Of a stretch of 64,000 nt of DNA, positions 27,135-38,430 are shown piece by piece (position 1 is the first letter of the stretch; each line of letters begins with the position of its first letter). A model generated the notes under the pieces. It was not told where the DNA came from and did no database searches. It worked only from the letters and a program-made list of their open reading frames with translations. A program made the translations under genes and the position numbers. Source of the stretch: Flaccisagitta enflata (taxonomy: Eukaryota; Chaetognatha; Sagittoidea; Aphragmophora); contig OZ231128.1 of the NCBI GenBank assembly GCA_965153355.1, forward strand, positions 22,444,001-22,508,000, written 5' to 3'.

Positions 27135-27835
27135 AGAAGGAGAAGGAGAAAAAAACCGGATTTTTAGACTAAGTAGGGTTGCAGGTGGCTGGGGCCCCTG
27201 GTACAAATTTTCAAATCAGGCTCTGGTGCCCATTTCCACATCAAATCTTATATTAGGGGAGGAACCATTAGAAGGGGACTGTACCTTGAGAGCAAAATAT
27301 TCTCCTCACCATATCAACCGGGTAGTCAAAATGCGTAGTGGCCCTTACTCCAAAAATGTGAAACAAGAAACAGGCCAAAAATTGCCAGAAAGGGGCGCCG
27401 CAATCGACATTTTTGTGGCAACTTAAAAATGCTGCAAAAAGCTAAAAAAACATTGTTAGTTGCATTTTTGCCAGTAACATAGCTTTAATTCTTTCATACA
27501 ATACGAGTTGAGCTTAACTCGAATCATGTCAATAAGGCTTCTCAAACATCAGGCAACGACAAAAAAATATCTCTTATACATTAATAGTGAACGGTTGCAG
27601 CAAGTTGCAGCAATAAATGCTCAATTTTGCCGCAAGTTCAGTTTTTTTATTTGAATCGCCATTGTTGGCCACATAGTGCAATAGGAATTCAAGAAATTTA
27701 TTCTATGTGTACCTAGTAAGTAATAACACCTGCATAACAACTTTTGTGATTTGTGGAAACCTGCTGCAATTGTAGCCAAAAAAAATCATTGCAGCAACCT
27801 AGGGAAAGCTATAATGAATAAGTCATAAACTTGAT
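27135..27835. other. No gene recognised
   Basis: Contains GTTGCAGCAAGTTGCAGCAA words, similar to tracts near 61200 and 63780, but no gene or element boundary was seen. Confidence 0.45.
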
Positions 27836-28071
27836 TTTTAGTCACATGCTACGCGACTCTACACCCCGCTTTGTTGGTCCATCCATAGGTCTGTCGGTCC
27901 GTCCGTCGGTCCGTCCGTCGGTCCGTCCGTCGGTCTGTTGGTCCGTCCGTCTGTCTGTCACGCTTTTTGCGGTCTGTGGCCTCACTGCACCTGCTCAAAT
28001 AATGACGTGACCTCAATTACAGCCCCTGCCCACCCACACGTGACTGGGGTAGCTGTGTATCCGACCTTGTT
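27836..28071 (-). mobile_element. HEL-like element, TGC subfamily
   Basis: GTCACATGCTACGCGACTC hairpin end (one stem mismatch), long (GTCCGTCGGTCC)n core, CCCACACGTGACTGGGG arm, GTGTATCCGACCTTG end. The arm and hairpin share the changed GTCAC/GTGAC. Confidence 0.88.
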
Positions 28072-28078
28072 TAATTAA

Positions 28079-28275
28079 AAGTCCGGATGCACGGCTACCT
28101 CAGTTGCATGTAGGAGGGCAGGGGCTGTATTTGAGGTCATTTGGACAGGAGGAGTGAGGCCAAAGACCACAAAAACCCAAAAAAGTGAAGTGTGACAGAC
28201 CAACAGATGGACCGATGGATGGACGGACCAACAGACGAACAAAGTGGGGTGAAGAGTTGCATGGCACGCAACTAA
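28079..28275 (+). mobile_element. HEL-like element, GTTGCATG variant
   Basis: AAGTCCGGATGCACGGC start, AGTTGCATGTAGGAGGGC arm, GAGTTGCATGGCACGCAACTAATAAT end. It lies back to back with the preceding copy. Confidence 0.82.
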
Positions 28276-28551
28276 TAATTGACATTTGGGGAAAAAATGA
28301 AGCACATGCAGTAGCACAAGTATATTTTCTCTCTATTGCTACAGCTAAGTGCTACTAAATGCTAATGATGCTACTATATGCTGCTACATGCTTAGAAATA
28401 TGATGGATGGACCAATGGACCGACCAACTAGCGAACTAAAACGGTAAGGTGCAATTGCGTGATCGTGACTAAAAACAAGAGGTAGTGAATGAAAGCCTTG
28501 AGTCGAGTTTTAAGTTGTCTTGCTGTGTGCGTGAATTTTCATTTTTGTGTT

Positions 28552-28556
<5 letters not shown>
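28276..28556 (+). other. Degenerate HEL-like 3' end and spacer
   Basis: About 28400-28475 has a family-like tail (ACCAATGGACCGACC...AATTGCGTGATCGTGACTAAAAAC). The rest is unclassified. Confidence 0.5.

Positions 28557-28600
<44 letters not shown>
28557..28600. repeat. (GT)n microsatellite
   Basis: GT dinucleotides directly before the next HEL-like element. Confidence 0.95.
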
Positions 28601-28603
<3 letters not shown>

Positions 28604-28609
28604 AAAAAA

Positions 28610-28764
28610 CAAGGCCGGATACACGGCAATCCAGTCGCGGACGGTTGGGCAGGAGCGGTAATTCAAAGACCGATCGCAAGTTTAGAAATATTTGTGGCGG
28701 ACGGACGGTCGGACGGACGGACCGACCGACACGGTAAGGTGTAGAGTCGCGTGTCCGCGACTAA
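28610..28764 (+). mobile_element. HEL-like element, GGAC subfamily
   Basis: Close sister of the copy at 1046: CAAGGCCGGATACACGGC, AGTCGCGGACGGTTGGGC, GGACGGTCGGACGG core, GTCGCGTGTCCGCGACTAA end. Confidence 0.9.
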
Positions 28765-28869
28765 TCACCTAAAACAAACTGTGACTAACGAAAAATCGGC
28801 TGTAATAAAGTCTTTTCCAGTGAAAAAGGTATTTTTGAGTGTCCTGTAACGAATTTTTTCATAGAGTAA

Positions 28870-29030
28870 AAAAAAAAAGAAAGAAAGAGAGAAAGAAGGA
28901 ATGGAAGGAAGGAAGGAAGGAAGGAAGGAAGGAAGGAAGGAAGGAAGGAAAGAAGGAGAAAAGGAAGGAAGGAAGGAAGAAAGGAGAGAAGGAAGGAAGG
29001 AAGGAAGACAGGAAGGAATAAAGGAAGTAA
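28870..29030. repeat. (GGAA)n microsatellite
   Basis: GGAA tetramers, purest at about 28901-28950. Followed at 29045-29090 by a HEL-like tail (GGACAAAGCCTCTTACAGAGTTGCGTG). Confidence 0.9.
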
Positions 29031-29240
29031 CCCCATCCTGACAGACTGACAAAAGGACAAAGCCTCTTACAGAGTTGCGTGTCTTTAACTAAGAAGGAAG
29101 AACAAAATGTAAGAATGAAAAGAAAGAAAGAAAGCAGGTGTGTATAAATTTGGGTATTTCACCCCCCCCCCCAACCCCCACCCCTGGGGGGAAATGAAAT
29201 CAAAGGGTTTAAAGATGGGGAAAAATCAAAAGCTTGAAAA

Positions 29241-30836
29241 CAAGGCCAACACCTATAAGTCGCGTGCGAGACATAAAAAACTGAATTGACCTGACTTCTT
29301 ATTGTATCTTTTGAATCAACATGACTGATTAGGGAGAAATATCAGAAATGATTTAGTTGACTAGATTGACTTGAATAAATTGATGAATAAATCAGCTTAA
29401 TGAGGTATTGGTGGCCGTGGAAACCCACCCAATTACAGGCCGAGACCACTGGAAAAAGTGGTGACTTTTGTAATTGAGTCAAATTAATCAACTCTATCAA
29501 CCCAATCAATGAAAAATGAATAAACCAGATCTAAACCAGCAAACCTTAACCACCAGACCTTAACCACCAGACTTTTACCACCAGACTTAAACCAGCAGAC
29601 TTAAACCAGAAGACTTAAACCAGCAGACTTAAACCAGCAGACTATTACCAGCAGACCTAAACCAGCAGACTTAACCAGCAGACTTAAACCAGCAGACTTA
29701 AACCAGCAGACTTAAACCAGCAGACTTAAACCAGCAGACTCAAACCAGCCAACTTAAACCAGCCAACTTAAACCAGCCAACTTAAACCAGCCAACTTAAA
29801 CCAGCCAACTTAAACCAGCCAACTTAAACCAGCAGACTTAAATCAGCAGACTTAAACCATCAGACTTTAACCAGCAGACTTAAACCAGCAGACTTGAAAT
29901 GACATAAAAGACCAAAACATACCAAAAAGCATAAATGACCAAAACATACCAAAAAACATAAATGACATACAAGTCAAAAAACCAAAAAAAAACAAAAAAC
30001 AAAAAACAAAAAACCAAAAACATAAATGACCAAAACATACCAAGAAACCATGTTAAATGACCAAAAACCAAAAACCAAAAACCAAAAACCAAAAAAAACC
30101 TAAAACCAAAAACTAAAAACCAAAAACCAAAAAAAAACAAAAATGATCAAAGCATACTGAAAAACCATGTTAAATGACCAAAAATGACCTGAAATGTCCC
30201 AAAAAAAAACAAAAAACAAAGACCAAAAAACCAAAAAACCTAAAACCAAAGAACCAGAAAACCAAAAAACCAAAAACCAAAACCAAAAACATAAATGACC
30301 AAAACATACAAAAAACCATGTTAAATGACCAAAACCAAAAAAAAAACAAAATCAAAAAAAACAAAAACCAAAAACCAAAACCAAAAAAAAAAACCAAAAA
30401 ACCAAAACCAAAACCAAAACCAAAACCAAAAACAAACCAAAAAACCAAACCAAAAAACCAAAAACATAAATGACCAAAACATACCAAAAAACCATATTAA
30501 ATGACCAAAAAAGACCTGAAATGTCCCAAAATGACTTAAAATGACTTAAAACTACCTTAAATGCCCAAAAACAACACAAATGACTTAAATCAACAAAGTG
30601 ACGTAAATGATCAAAATGACCAAAATGACCAAAATGACCAGAAGTGACTAAAATACCAAATACAACAAAGATGACTAAAGACAACAAAAAAAATGACTCA
30701 AAAATAACTCCAGACGACCCAAAATGACCAAAAACGATGCTTAAAAATAAAGGTTAAGGACTCATTTGACCAACTGACCAACCGACTCCACCGACCGACA
30801 GAGCGGGTTGTAGAGTCGCGTGCACGCGACTAAAAA
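29241..30836 (+). mobile_element. HEL-like element, 1.6-kb variant with two private arrays
   Basis: Same CAAGGCCAACACCTATAAG start and AGTCGCGTGC arm as the element at 23951, and the same GTCGCGTGCACGCGACTAAAA end. The interior holds a 14-bp array (CAGACTTAAACCAG and variants, about 29540-29890) and then a C/A-rich array of ACCAAAAA/ATAAATGACC units (about 29890-30500), followed by ATGACCAAA repeats. No protein-coding content; frames here are Lys/Gln/Pro or Phe/Trp low-complexity artefacts. Confidence 0.88.
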
Positions 30837-31215
30837 GAAAAAGCAAATTTTTGAAGATTTTACATTTTTGGTAGTACCAAAAGGTAAAATATGATTACCA
30901 GAACACAATTCAACACTACATTTAAACCTTTAACCTTTAATATACCTTTAATATACCTTTAATATACCTTTAATATACCAGTGAGAGCTCCAAAGGCTCT
31001 CATCCTTAAGTAAAGTAGGGTTGAGTAGTAGTGTTGTCCAACTTTCATACTGTTTTATTGCATTGTGGGGAAGAAAATCATAGATTTTTTAACATGATGC
31101 GACGCATCGTGGGGAAGGAAATCAAAGGCAGGGGGGGGGAATTTAAAAAAAAGCCGCTCAATCATATACAATGTTGAAAGAAAGAGAAAAAAAGTGATCA
31201 TCCATCATAGGGAGA
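30837..31215. other. No gene recognised
   Basis: Contains a short CTTTAATATAC tandem near 30940-30980 and a G run near 31130. Confidence 0.45.
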
Positions 31216-31217
31216 AG

Positions 31218-31297
<80 letters not shown>

Positions 31298-31339
31298 TGA
31301 TATGCTATTTTGTACCGCGTTTCTTTTATTTTGTAACAC
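31216..31339. repeat. (GT)n and left flank duplicate
   Basis: GT dinucleotides (31216-31295), then GATGATATGCTATTTTGTAC and CGCGTTTCTTTTATTTTGT. The same GT-plus-flank unit is repeated at about 31686-31760. Confidence 0.9.
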
Positions 31340-31685
31340 GAATTGAAAAAAAAGACGCACCTTTGTATTTGCTGATAAAACTGACTTAAAAAGCACCAAA
31401 AAAATTTTACAGAAAAAGTGATTTTGAAGATTTTCGAATTATCTTTCATCCTAGACCAATCCCAGATCTGTATCTTTAACGGTTTAGGAGCTAGAGCTCT
31501 TTAAAGTGAGACACCATTTTGCTGAATTGCATCTTTTTCAAAGGGACTGCAAAACAAATTTGCAAACATTGTTATCAGCAAAGTTTTTACTAATGCCATT
31601 TCAAACGAAAAAAGATAGAAGATACCTGCTGATTGGCGCCAAATGAAAGAGTTTTTCAAGGGCTCAAAATGTACCAAGATTTTAG
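31340..31685. mobile_element. MITE of the GACGCACC family
   Basis: About 70% similar by eye to 54004-54351. Shared blocks include AAAAAAGACGCACCT, ATCTTTCATYCTAGACCAATC, TCAAAGGGACTGCAAAAC and TTGGCGCCAAATGAAAG. Here the element lies between two copies of the same GT-rich flank (31270-31340 and 31690-31760), so a segmental duplication accompanied or followed insertion. Confidence 0.75.
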
Positions 31686-31984
31686 TGTGTGTGTGTGTGT
31701 GTGTGTGTTTGTGTGTGTGTGATGATATGCTATTTTGTACCGCGTTTCTTTTATTTTGTTCAATTCTGATGGTTGTTTATGTTACATTATTACTAGCAAT
31801 TGCTTCTCTATGGCTACAGCGAAATCTGCCCATATAGCTTTGATAGAAAGGTTTTGAACTGTTTTTGGGCAGAGGCAGTGATAAAAACGCAAAATATAGC
31901 AACGTCCCTAAAACGCCGAATGGGCTGGGCAACCAATGGATGGACCGACAAACACAACGGAGAAGCTTTAATCGTTGATCTATC
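31686..31984. other. Duplicated GT flank and HEL-like debris
   Basis: 31686-31760 repeats 31270-31340. About 31830-31970 resembles a HEL-like core (GGGCAGAGGCAGTGATAAAAACGC...GACCGACAAAC). Confidence 0.55.
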
Positions 31985-32222
31985 AGCGTGTTTCTAGACA
32001 GACAATCGCGTTTTTATCGGGCCGCTCGGTCGCTCACTATGTTCGTTCGCTTGTACCGCTCAATCCGGTCACTCATTTTGCGAGGCTCTACTTTGCTACG
32101 CTTGCCTTATTCGCTCGCTTTCTTCAAGGGCTTGCTCACTCACTTCGCTCCCCCTGGTGGAACCGTTGAAATTCCTAAATATGTGTTTGTGCTGTAAACG
32201 CACTTAACGAGAAGAAACGCGT
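31985..32222 (+). mobile_element. F2 repeat copy
   Basis: Family F2: GTGTTTCTAGACAGACAATC end, then GGGCCGCTCGGTCGCTCACT, GCTTGCTCACTCACTTCGC, GGAACCGTTGAAATTCCTAA and GCTGTAAACGC, then AACGAGAAGAAACGCG. No coding content. Adjoins the next HEL-like element. Confidence 0.8.
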
Positions 32223-32363
32223 TTTTAGTCGCGTGCACGCGACTCTATGACCCACTTTGTCCGTCTGTCGGTCCGTCCGTCGGTCGGTCCCACTTAGCTT
32301 TTCTTAGCTTTTTCGCCGCTCCTGCCCACCCGCACGCGACTTCGGCTCGTGTATACGGCCTTG
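32223..32363 (-). mobile_element. HEL-like element, TGC subfamily, short
   Basis: TTAGTCGCGTGCACGCGACTC hairpin, (GTCCGTCGGTC) core, CCCGCACGCGACTTCGG arm, GTGTATACGGCCTTG end. Confidence 0.88.
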
Positions 32364-34253
32364 TTTATTTATCTATTTATTCATTTATGTATGTATTTAT
32401 TTGTTTTTTATTCTATGGACGATTTCAGCAAGAGGCTCACATGTCTAATTTCTAAGACCAACGCAAGGCTGACATGGCAATATCAGATCATGAGAGACTT
32501 GCAATTGATATATTTGCTATCACATATTGGGGGAGGTATAATTGCTTAAAAATTCGGTCGTGAAAATGGGCAGACTTTTTTTTTATCCACAATAAATGTT
32601 ATCACCCAAGGTGGCGTTCGCTCTCTATTTTCATGTAACACATCGTAACTAGCAAGCGAACCTGAGCTCCGTCACAACGCTCAAATCCTGAAGTTAGATA
32701 TTGACATTCTCTGCTTGCGGGACACAAGTTATATACAAAAATCATAATAACATTTTTAGTAATATAAGTGAAGTTACATAAAAAGACACCTAAACAAACA
32801 TTCCTTATAGGCAGGTGGCCTTACAGCGCGAAAAACAAGCCGAGAAAAACGACTTGTTCCTCACCTATGAATATTTAGATATTAGCACAACTTAGACTTG
32901 ATTGAACGGGTATTTATAATTGAGGTCCCCTTGAGTTTCCGAGATATGTTATTGAGGAGTAAAACTGCTGTCTGAAACTGTTTTTGTTACAGATTTTCTC
33001 CGATGGTAACTCACCGTAATCATCATTTCTTTGAGGGAAGGTAAAGCATGAAAATAAAGAAAATCGCAGATTCTGTTTTGAACTGCAGAAAAGATGACCA
33101 TGCAGAAAACGATCTTTTCTACACTGTCACAGTTTAAATATATTAGGCTAGTTTGTATGAAAATGGATAATGGCTTAAATTTTTTTTACAAATAGTATTA
33201 TGAATAACTTATGAAGGGATTTCTGTATGAAAATGATGATTGACAGTTCTTAATCTTCCATTTTCTTGAGGCCCATTGAGTTGTTCTAATGACCATTTAA
33301 AGTCATCATGGCCGTTTGGTCATATTCGATAGATATGGTCTCGCCTTAAACATGATTTGTCCAAATTTGTAATTTTTGAGCACCTGAATGAGGAAAAGAA
33401 CGCAATTTCGGACAAATTGAAAGGGGATGACATGAAAAGTCATTTTCATTCCCATTATGGGTGAAAGAGTGGCCAAATATGGGCTCGGGTAAGCCCCCAT
33501 TTCACAAGAAAGATATAAAAAAAAATTGCACGAAAAAATTCGAAGACGGAAGAGTTATGATAAAATCTCGAATTTCGGAGAATTTCGGGTTTTCTACAAT
33601 TTGATTGTCCCATCTAGTTTACTGAAGATAACTATCAGATTTTTTCATGAAAAGTGTTAATCTAAAAGGCAACGGCACTCCACTTGTTGGCCCCAACTAG
33701 TGGATTGCATACAAGATAAATTCCGCTTTTTTGTTCGTTTTTGTACTCTCAAAGGGAAAATATTTGAATTTCGGACAATTACGGTTTTTCTACGATTTAC
33801 GCGAAAATCGTCGATCTGGCGTTTCGGCCAACATTAATAGGGATATCTCGTGAATTTTTCAGACAATTCACATCAAATTTTGTTTGATGACTCACTTAGC
33901 ACAACCTAGTTTATGCGATTGAATTATGAAGCTTCCAGTTAGACGAGATCAGCCTAGTGGGGAGGGGGACCCCCGGTAATCGCGACCCCTTTATGCGCGG
34001 ACTTGTGGAAAAAAGTCAAAAGTGATAAAAAATTCAATTTTTTGAGCACAAGATTTTTAAACGTTTTAGATAATTCTGAATCTATCGAGACTAATTTTTT
34101 TTCAAAACAAATTTTCCACTAAACCCCCTCCTTGGGTGGCCTGGTTGGGGGGGAGATAGGGGGGCCATTAAGCTTGCCCAAATCCCATCCCCCGGACATC
34201 AGGGTTAACGATTTTCTCATAGTCAACCAGTAATATCTGATTCTAAGATGTGA
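32364..34253. other. AT-rich DNA, no gene recognised
   Basis: About 33540-33840 has two imperfect copies of a segment with AATTTCGGA...CGGTTTTTCTACRATTT. No exon with convincing splice sites, no inverted ends. ARHGAP39 exons were looked for here and not found. Confidence 0.45.
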
Positions 34254-35060
34254 TTTTTAGTCGCGTGCTACGCGACTCTAACAATGGCCAAAAAAAAAAC
34301 CGGACGCTGTTTTTTCATCAAGGATTGCTCAGTTACTAAGAAAGATAAACCCTGAAAATCTATGATGCTTTCAAAGAGCTTCGAAATATCTTTCATTTGA
34401 GCTCTCACAGAACATTGTAGCTTCAGAACTTTAGAAGTTATGATGCTTTAAAGATAACCACTCAGAAATATCGAATCTGGAATCAATCTTTTTAGAATTA
34501 CCAACTTTGAATTAATATAGCTTGTAAACGAAGAAGAATCATGATTTCTGCTTGATTCCATCTTGTAGCGAATTAAAAATACTTCAATTTTACCTTGAAT
34601 TTCATTCCATTTATTTGATTTCTTTATTGTACACAATACGTGAAACAAAAAGTGTCTTATTGTCAGGCACAGTAAATTGCTTCCAAGAAAATGGGTGTTG
34701 AATTTCAATCTTATGTCATTTCAAAACGACTTAAGCTAAAAGTTTCTGCTTGGTCTAGATTTGTAGAGTTTTTGAAGCTCTTTAAAATGCTTATGGATTT
34801 TAAGCAAAAAGTATGTACAGTATCCAGTCAATCATGAAAAACTGAGCGTCCGGTTTTTATTTTGGCTACTGTTACACCCCGCTTTGTCGGTCCGTCCGTC
34901 CGTCGGTCGGTCTGTCCGTCCGTTGGTCCGTCACACTTTACTTTTTTTTTGGTTTTTGCGGTCTATGGCCTCACTGCTCCTGCCCAAATGATCAAGTGAC
35001 CTCAAAGACAGCCCCTGCCCACCCGCACGCGACTGGGGTAGTCGTGTATCCGGCCTTGTT
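34254..35060 (-). mobile_element. HEL-like element split by a nested MITE
   Basis: The hairpin end (GTCGCGTGCTACGCGACTCTA) is at 34259-34280 and the rest (CACCCCGCTTTGTCGG... to GTATCCGGCCTTG) at 34875-35060. Joining across the insertion gives the GACTCTACACCCCGC word seen in intact copies at 18611 and 27836. Confidence 0.92.
34281..34872. mobile_element. Tc1/mariner-type MITE, 592 bp, nested
   Basis: Inverted ends ACARTRGCCAAAAWAAAA-CCGGACGCT, with TA on both sides (34279-34280 and 34873-34874). Because the target is a known repeat word, the TA duplication is verified by the sequence itself. A diverged reversed relative begins at 44965. Confidence 0.93.
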
Positions 35061-35279
35061 TCAAGGCCAAGTGTTAGTCTGTTGCTGATATTGTCCTTAT
35101 CTATTTATTTATTTATATATTCATCATTTCGGCAAAATGAATCGCAAAGTGAAGAGGCAATGATAGCCACAACACAGGACGGGATAGCCATGAAAACGCT
35201 CACAAAGTCATTACAACTCGTTTTTTAGTGAGGTCTGCATCAGTCATTTCGCCATTTCGCCATTTCGCCATTCTACCAT

Positions 35280-35314
<35 letters not shown>

Positions 35315-35448
35315 GTTTGTTTCTTTGCTTGTTTTTTGTTTGTTTTTTGTTTGTTTGTTTGTTTCTTTGTTTCTTTGTTTCTGTCTTTCTTTCTGTCTTT
35401 CATTCTTTCAAAAATGCTAAAGTAGCGACCAAATAAATCGTGATTTTT
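35061..35448. other. T-rich DNA, no gene recognised
   Basis: Contains GCCATTTC tandem (about 35250-35275) and TTTCTTTG/TTTG repeats (35280-35400). Confidence 0.5.
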
Positions 35449-35598
35449 TTTTAGCCGCGTGCTGCGCGACTCTACACCCCACTCTGTCGGTCCATTGGTC
35501 AAAAAAACAAAAAAGTAAAGTGTGACAGACCAACGGACCAATGGATGGACTGAGGGACCAACAAAGCGGGGTGTAGAGTCGCGTAGAACGCGACTAAA
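35449..35598. mobile_element. HEL-like element with a hairpin end on both sides
   Basis: Left end is GCCGCGTGCTGCGCGACTCTACACCCC in minus orientation, right end is GGGGTGTAGAGTCGCGTAGAACGCGACT in plus orientation. Neither 5' (CAAGGCC) end is present. The two 3' ends face outward around a short AAAAAGTAAAGTGTGAC and GGACCAAC core. Confidence 0.85.
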
Positions 35599-35767
35599 AG
35601 TTAGAAAAGCCATGGTGAGTCATGTTGAGGAAGACATGTTAGAAGTTAACTGTAACAATTCTAATCTTTAAAATATCATTTTCAGTTGTCGCATTTTGAT
35701 TTGAAATGATCTAAGCAGAATCGGGATTGCCTCGTAGTTATTTCTTTGTCGCTATCTTTGTCTCCCC

Positions 35768-35773
35768 TTTATT
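35768..35773 (-). promoter_or_regulatory. Candidate polyadenylation signal AATAAA
   Basis: Plus strand TTTATT, so AATAAA on the minus strand, about 73 nt past the stop codon at 35846-35848. Position suits the reverse-strand gene. Confidence 0.5.
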
Positions 35774-35845
35774 ACGTATGTCGCTATCTTTGTCTCTTTT
35801 AGCGAAAAAATCAAAAAATCAAAAATAATTCGGCGGCGCCCCTTT

Positions 35846-36303
35846 CTACTTGATAAAGGCCCACCGGGTGAATGGTGATCCAAATGGTTTCTCCCCTGCA
35901 GCTGAAAGATCGCAAAGAATTATGAATATAAAGGCGTGGCTAATTTTGTCAAAATTTCCTCCAAGGGTCCTAGTGGCCAGATTAAATCCGATCAATCCTC
36001 CAACAAATAGTCCCAAAGAGGCCCAAATAGGCCCAAATAGGCCCAAATAGCCCCCTATACCCCCCATCAACGCCCCAATAATAGCAAAAAGGCCAGACCT
36101 AGCACAAATAAGATCATGAGCATAACTCTCAATTTCCTTGGTTTCGGCGTCGATATCCAAGTTGGGTGCCACGTAACGAATGAAATCGTCGCCGTGCCTG
36201 GCAATGCCAGCGTGTCTCAACGCCGCCGCACAAGCACCGGAGGGATTAGCTTCAAAGGCTTTCATGGCTAAAGCAATCTTGATGCAGTCCCGGATTTCAC
36301 GAT
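35846..36303 (-). CDS. Last coding exon, unrecognised membrane protein
   Basis: Acceptor TTTTTTCTGAG, then 152 codons to a TAG stop. Entry phase 1 matches the donor of the exon at 38431. The protein has a helical, charged N-terminal part (DREIRDCIKIALAMKAFEAN), a segment with ARHGDDFIRYVAPNLDID, then a glycine-rich hydrophobic hairpin (AIIGALMGGIGGYLG...WASLGLFVGGLIGF) likely to be two membrane-spanning or glycine-zipper helices, and a short polar tail. I do not recognise the family. Composition is unlike the repeats around it, which supports a host gene. The function is not assigned. Confidence 0.75.
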
Positions 36304-36596
36304 CTCAGAAAAAAGACAGAAATTAAATTACAGTCAGTTTATTCGAGGATTTGTGCTGATATTTTCGCGGCCTTTGCGGGAATCATTATCGGGAAAAAGT
36401 CAAAGCCAGTCTTCGACTTTTTGACATATTTGAGAGAAACATGGTTTTCCTTTTATCATGCGAAAGTTAAGCATCTCATAGGGCTGATTGGTACCTCAAA
36501 CAAAATTGATATGGGTAAGTAAATTTGATAACTCTCAATTGGCGCCAAGCAGAATGCTCTATGACAAATATTTTTTGAGCTTTTAATTTTTAAAGA
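36304..36596. other. Intronic DNA of the reverse-strand gene
   Basis: Nothing recognised. Confidence 0.4.
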
Positions 36597-37390
36597 TTTT
36601 TAGTCGCGTTCTACGTGACTCTATACCCTGCTATGTTGATCCATTAGTTGGTTGGTTGGATGGTTGGTCGGTTGGTTGGTCGGTTGGTCCCCTTTTTGGG
36701 CAGCAGCCCCAAAGGGGCCGATGACCTATGCTTTCATACAGGAGAAATTTCTCTTCCTCCTCCTCCTACTTCTCCGTCTCTGTCCACCCCCTCGAGCCTC
36801 CAATCCAGCCTCGAAGCCCAAGATCTAGCCTCGAAGCTCAAATGACAGGCCTGAAGGCTTAAAACCCAGCCTCTAAGCTCAAATTCCAACCTCGAAGCCC
36901 AAAATTTAGCCTTCAGGCTCAAATGCCAGCCATAATCCTTAAATTCTAGTCTTGAGACTCAAATCCAAGCTAGGAGGCTCAAATTCTAGCCTCAAAGCCA
37001 AAATTTTAGCCCTGAGGCTCAAATATTAGCCGTGATCCTCTAATTTCAGCCTTGAGACTTTAATTCCAGCTTTGAGACTCAAATCCCAGCCTCAATGCTC
37101 AAATTTCAGCATTCTAAAGTATTGCCTAAAAGCTCAAATCCAAGCCTGGAAGCTCCATCATCGAGGCTCAAAACGTACAAAGCATAGGTCATCAGCCCCT
37201 CTCACAGTCACACATCTAACTTACACTAACTTAAGGGCAACGGGTACCGCTGACCATCTGACAATTATTTTTTTGGCGTTTTTGTGCTTTTTGAGCTTAC
37301 GGCTCCTGCCCAGATGAACCAGTGACCTTCTCCAGCTCTGCTTCTGCCCACCCGCACATGAATAGGGTAGCCATGTATCTGGCCTTGTTT
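36597..37390 (-). mobile_element. HEL-like element, 794-bp variant with CTCAAAT array
   Basis: Hairpin end TTAGTCGCGTTCTACGTGACTC, GGTTGGTCGGTTGGTC core, then an inserted module: GGGCAGCAGCCCCAAAGGGG, CGATGACCTATGCTTTCATA, about 400 bp of imperfect AGCCTCAAAGCTCAAAT units, and GCATAGGTCATCAGCCCCT as the inverted closing of the module. It ends CCCGCACATGAATAGGGTAG...GTATCTGGCCTTG. Confidence 0.85.
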
Positions 37391-38430
37391 TACAAAAAAT
37401 TCTGTGTAGGATCAATAAAGGAGTGTATTTATGTTTGTTTGGGCATGCAAATACATGGAAACATGTTTACGAACATTGCTGGTTATCTGTGAGGGTATTT
37501 TTGAGCATTCTAGCTCATTTAGCTCATTTAGCTCAGTCTTTTTTATGATTTCAAATATGATAAATGAATAAATATTTTGATATATGTTTTAGCAAGAAAA
37601 TATATCCATGAGCATAGCTGCTCATTTGTGAGGGTGTTTCTAGGGGTACTGTTGAATGGTTATCTGTAATCTTTTGTTTTTAAGACTTTTTAAGCGGGTT
37701 TTTAAATTAAGGTCAGGGGTGAGTTTAGGGTAAGGGCTATGGTTGGGGATAGTTTTAGGGTTAGGGCTAGGGACATGGTTATCGTTAGGGCTAAGGGTTG
37801 GCTGGGTTTTGAGTACTATTGCCCAAGACTACTCGAATTAAAGCTTCGCTCTGGCGGAGGATTCAGAAACAAAAACAAAATCATGCGGAGAATCATACAA
37901 AATCGCCTTTCTAAGTACTCTTAAGTCATTTAGCTCATTTAGCTCATTCTTCTTTTTTTCTGATTTTGAAAGGGATAGTTAGATATTTTGATGTGAGCCT
38001 GCAAATATAAGAAAGCATGTCAGTGAGCATAGCTGGTTGTCTGGTTGAGTGATTTTTAGCATTTTAGCTCTTCTAGCTCATTTGGCTTGGTCCTATTTTT
38101 CTCTGATTTCCAGTTCAACCAATACATACAATTGCTCTTTATTTGATCTAACAAGAGAAAAAAATTGAAGACAAAAACTTGGTGGAAAATGACCAACGCT
38201 TATGACTTTTTTCCTCACGGCAATAGTCGCCATTACTGGTACCTAAATCTCACTACAATGGATTTCAAGGAAAGCAAATTTCAAGTGTTGTCGTGGAAGT
38301 AAGGTAAAGAAAACAGACCGATGAGACAAAGAACATAAACATCCGTCATGGGCAGAATTCCGTTAGAACCGGGTCCGTGGGAGCGGGGTTTGAGTGTTTC
38401 AAGTACTATCTCAATTTCAAGCTCTTGTAC
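37391..38430. other. Intronic DNA; degenerate TTAGGG-like tract
   Basis: About 37715-37795 is rich in GGGTTAGGGCTAGGG-type words, possibly decayed telomere-like repeat. TTTAGCTCATTTAGCTCA tandems occur near 37510 and 37925. Confidence 0.5.

Noticed and set aside
29540-29890. Regularly spaced short repeats resembling a CRISPR array
   Set aside because: The units are a contiguous tandem array with no distinct spacers, and the genome is animal.
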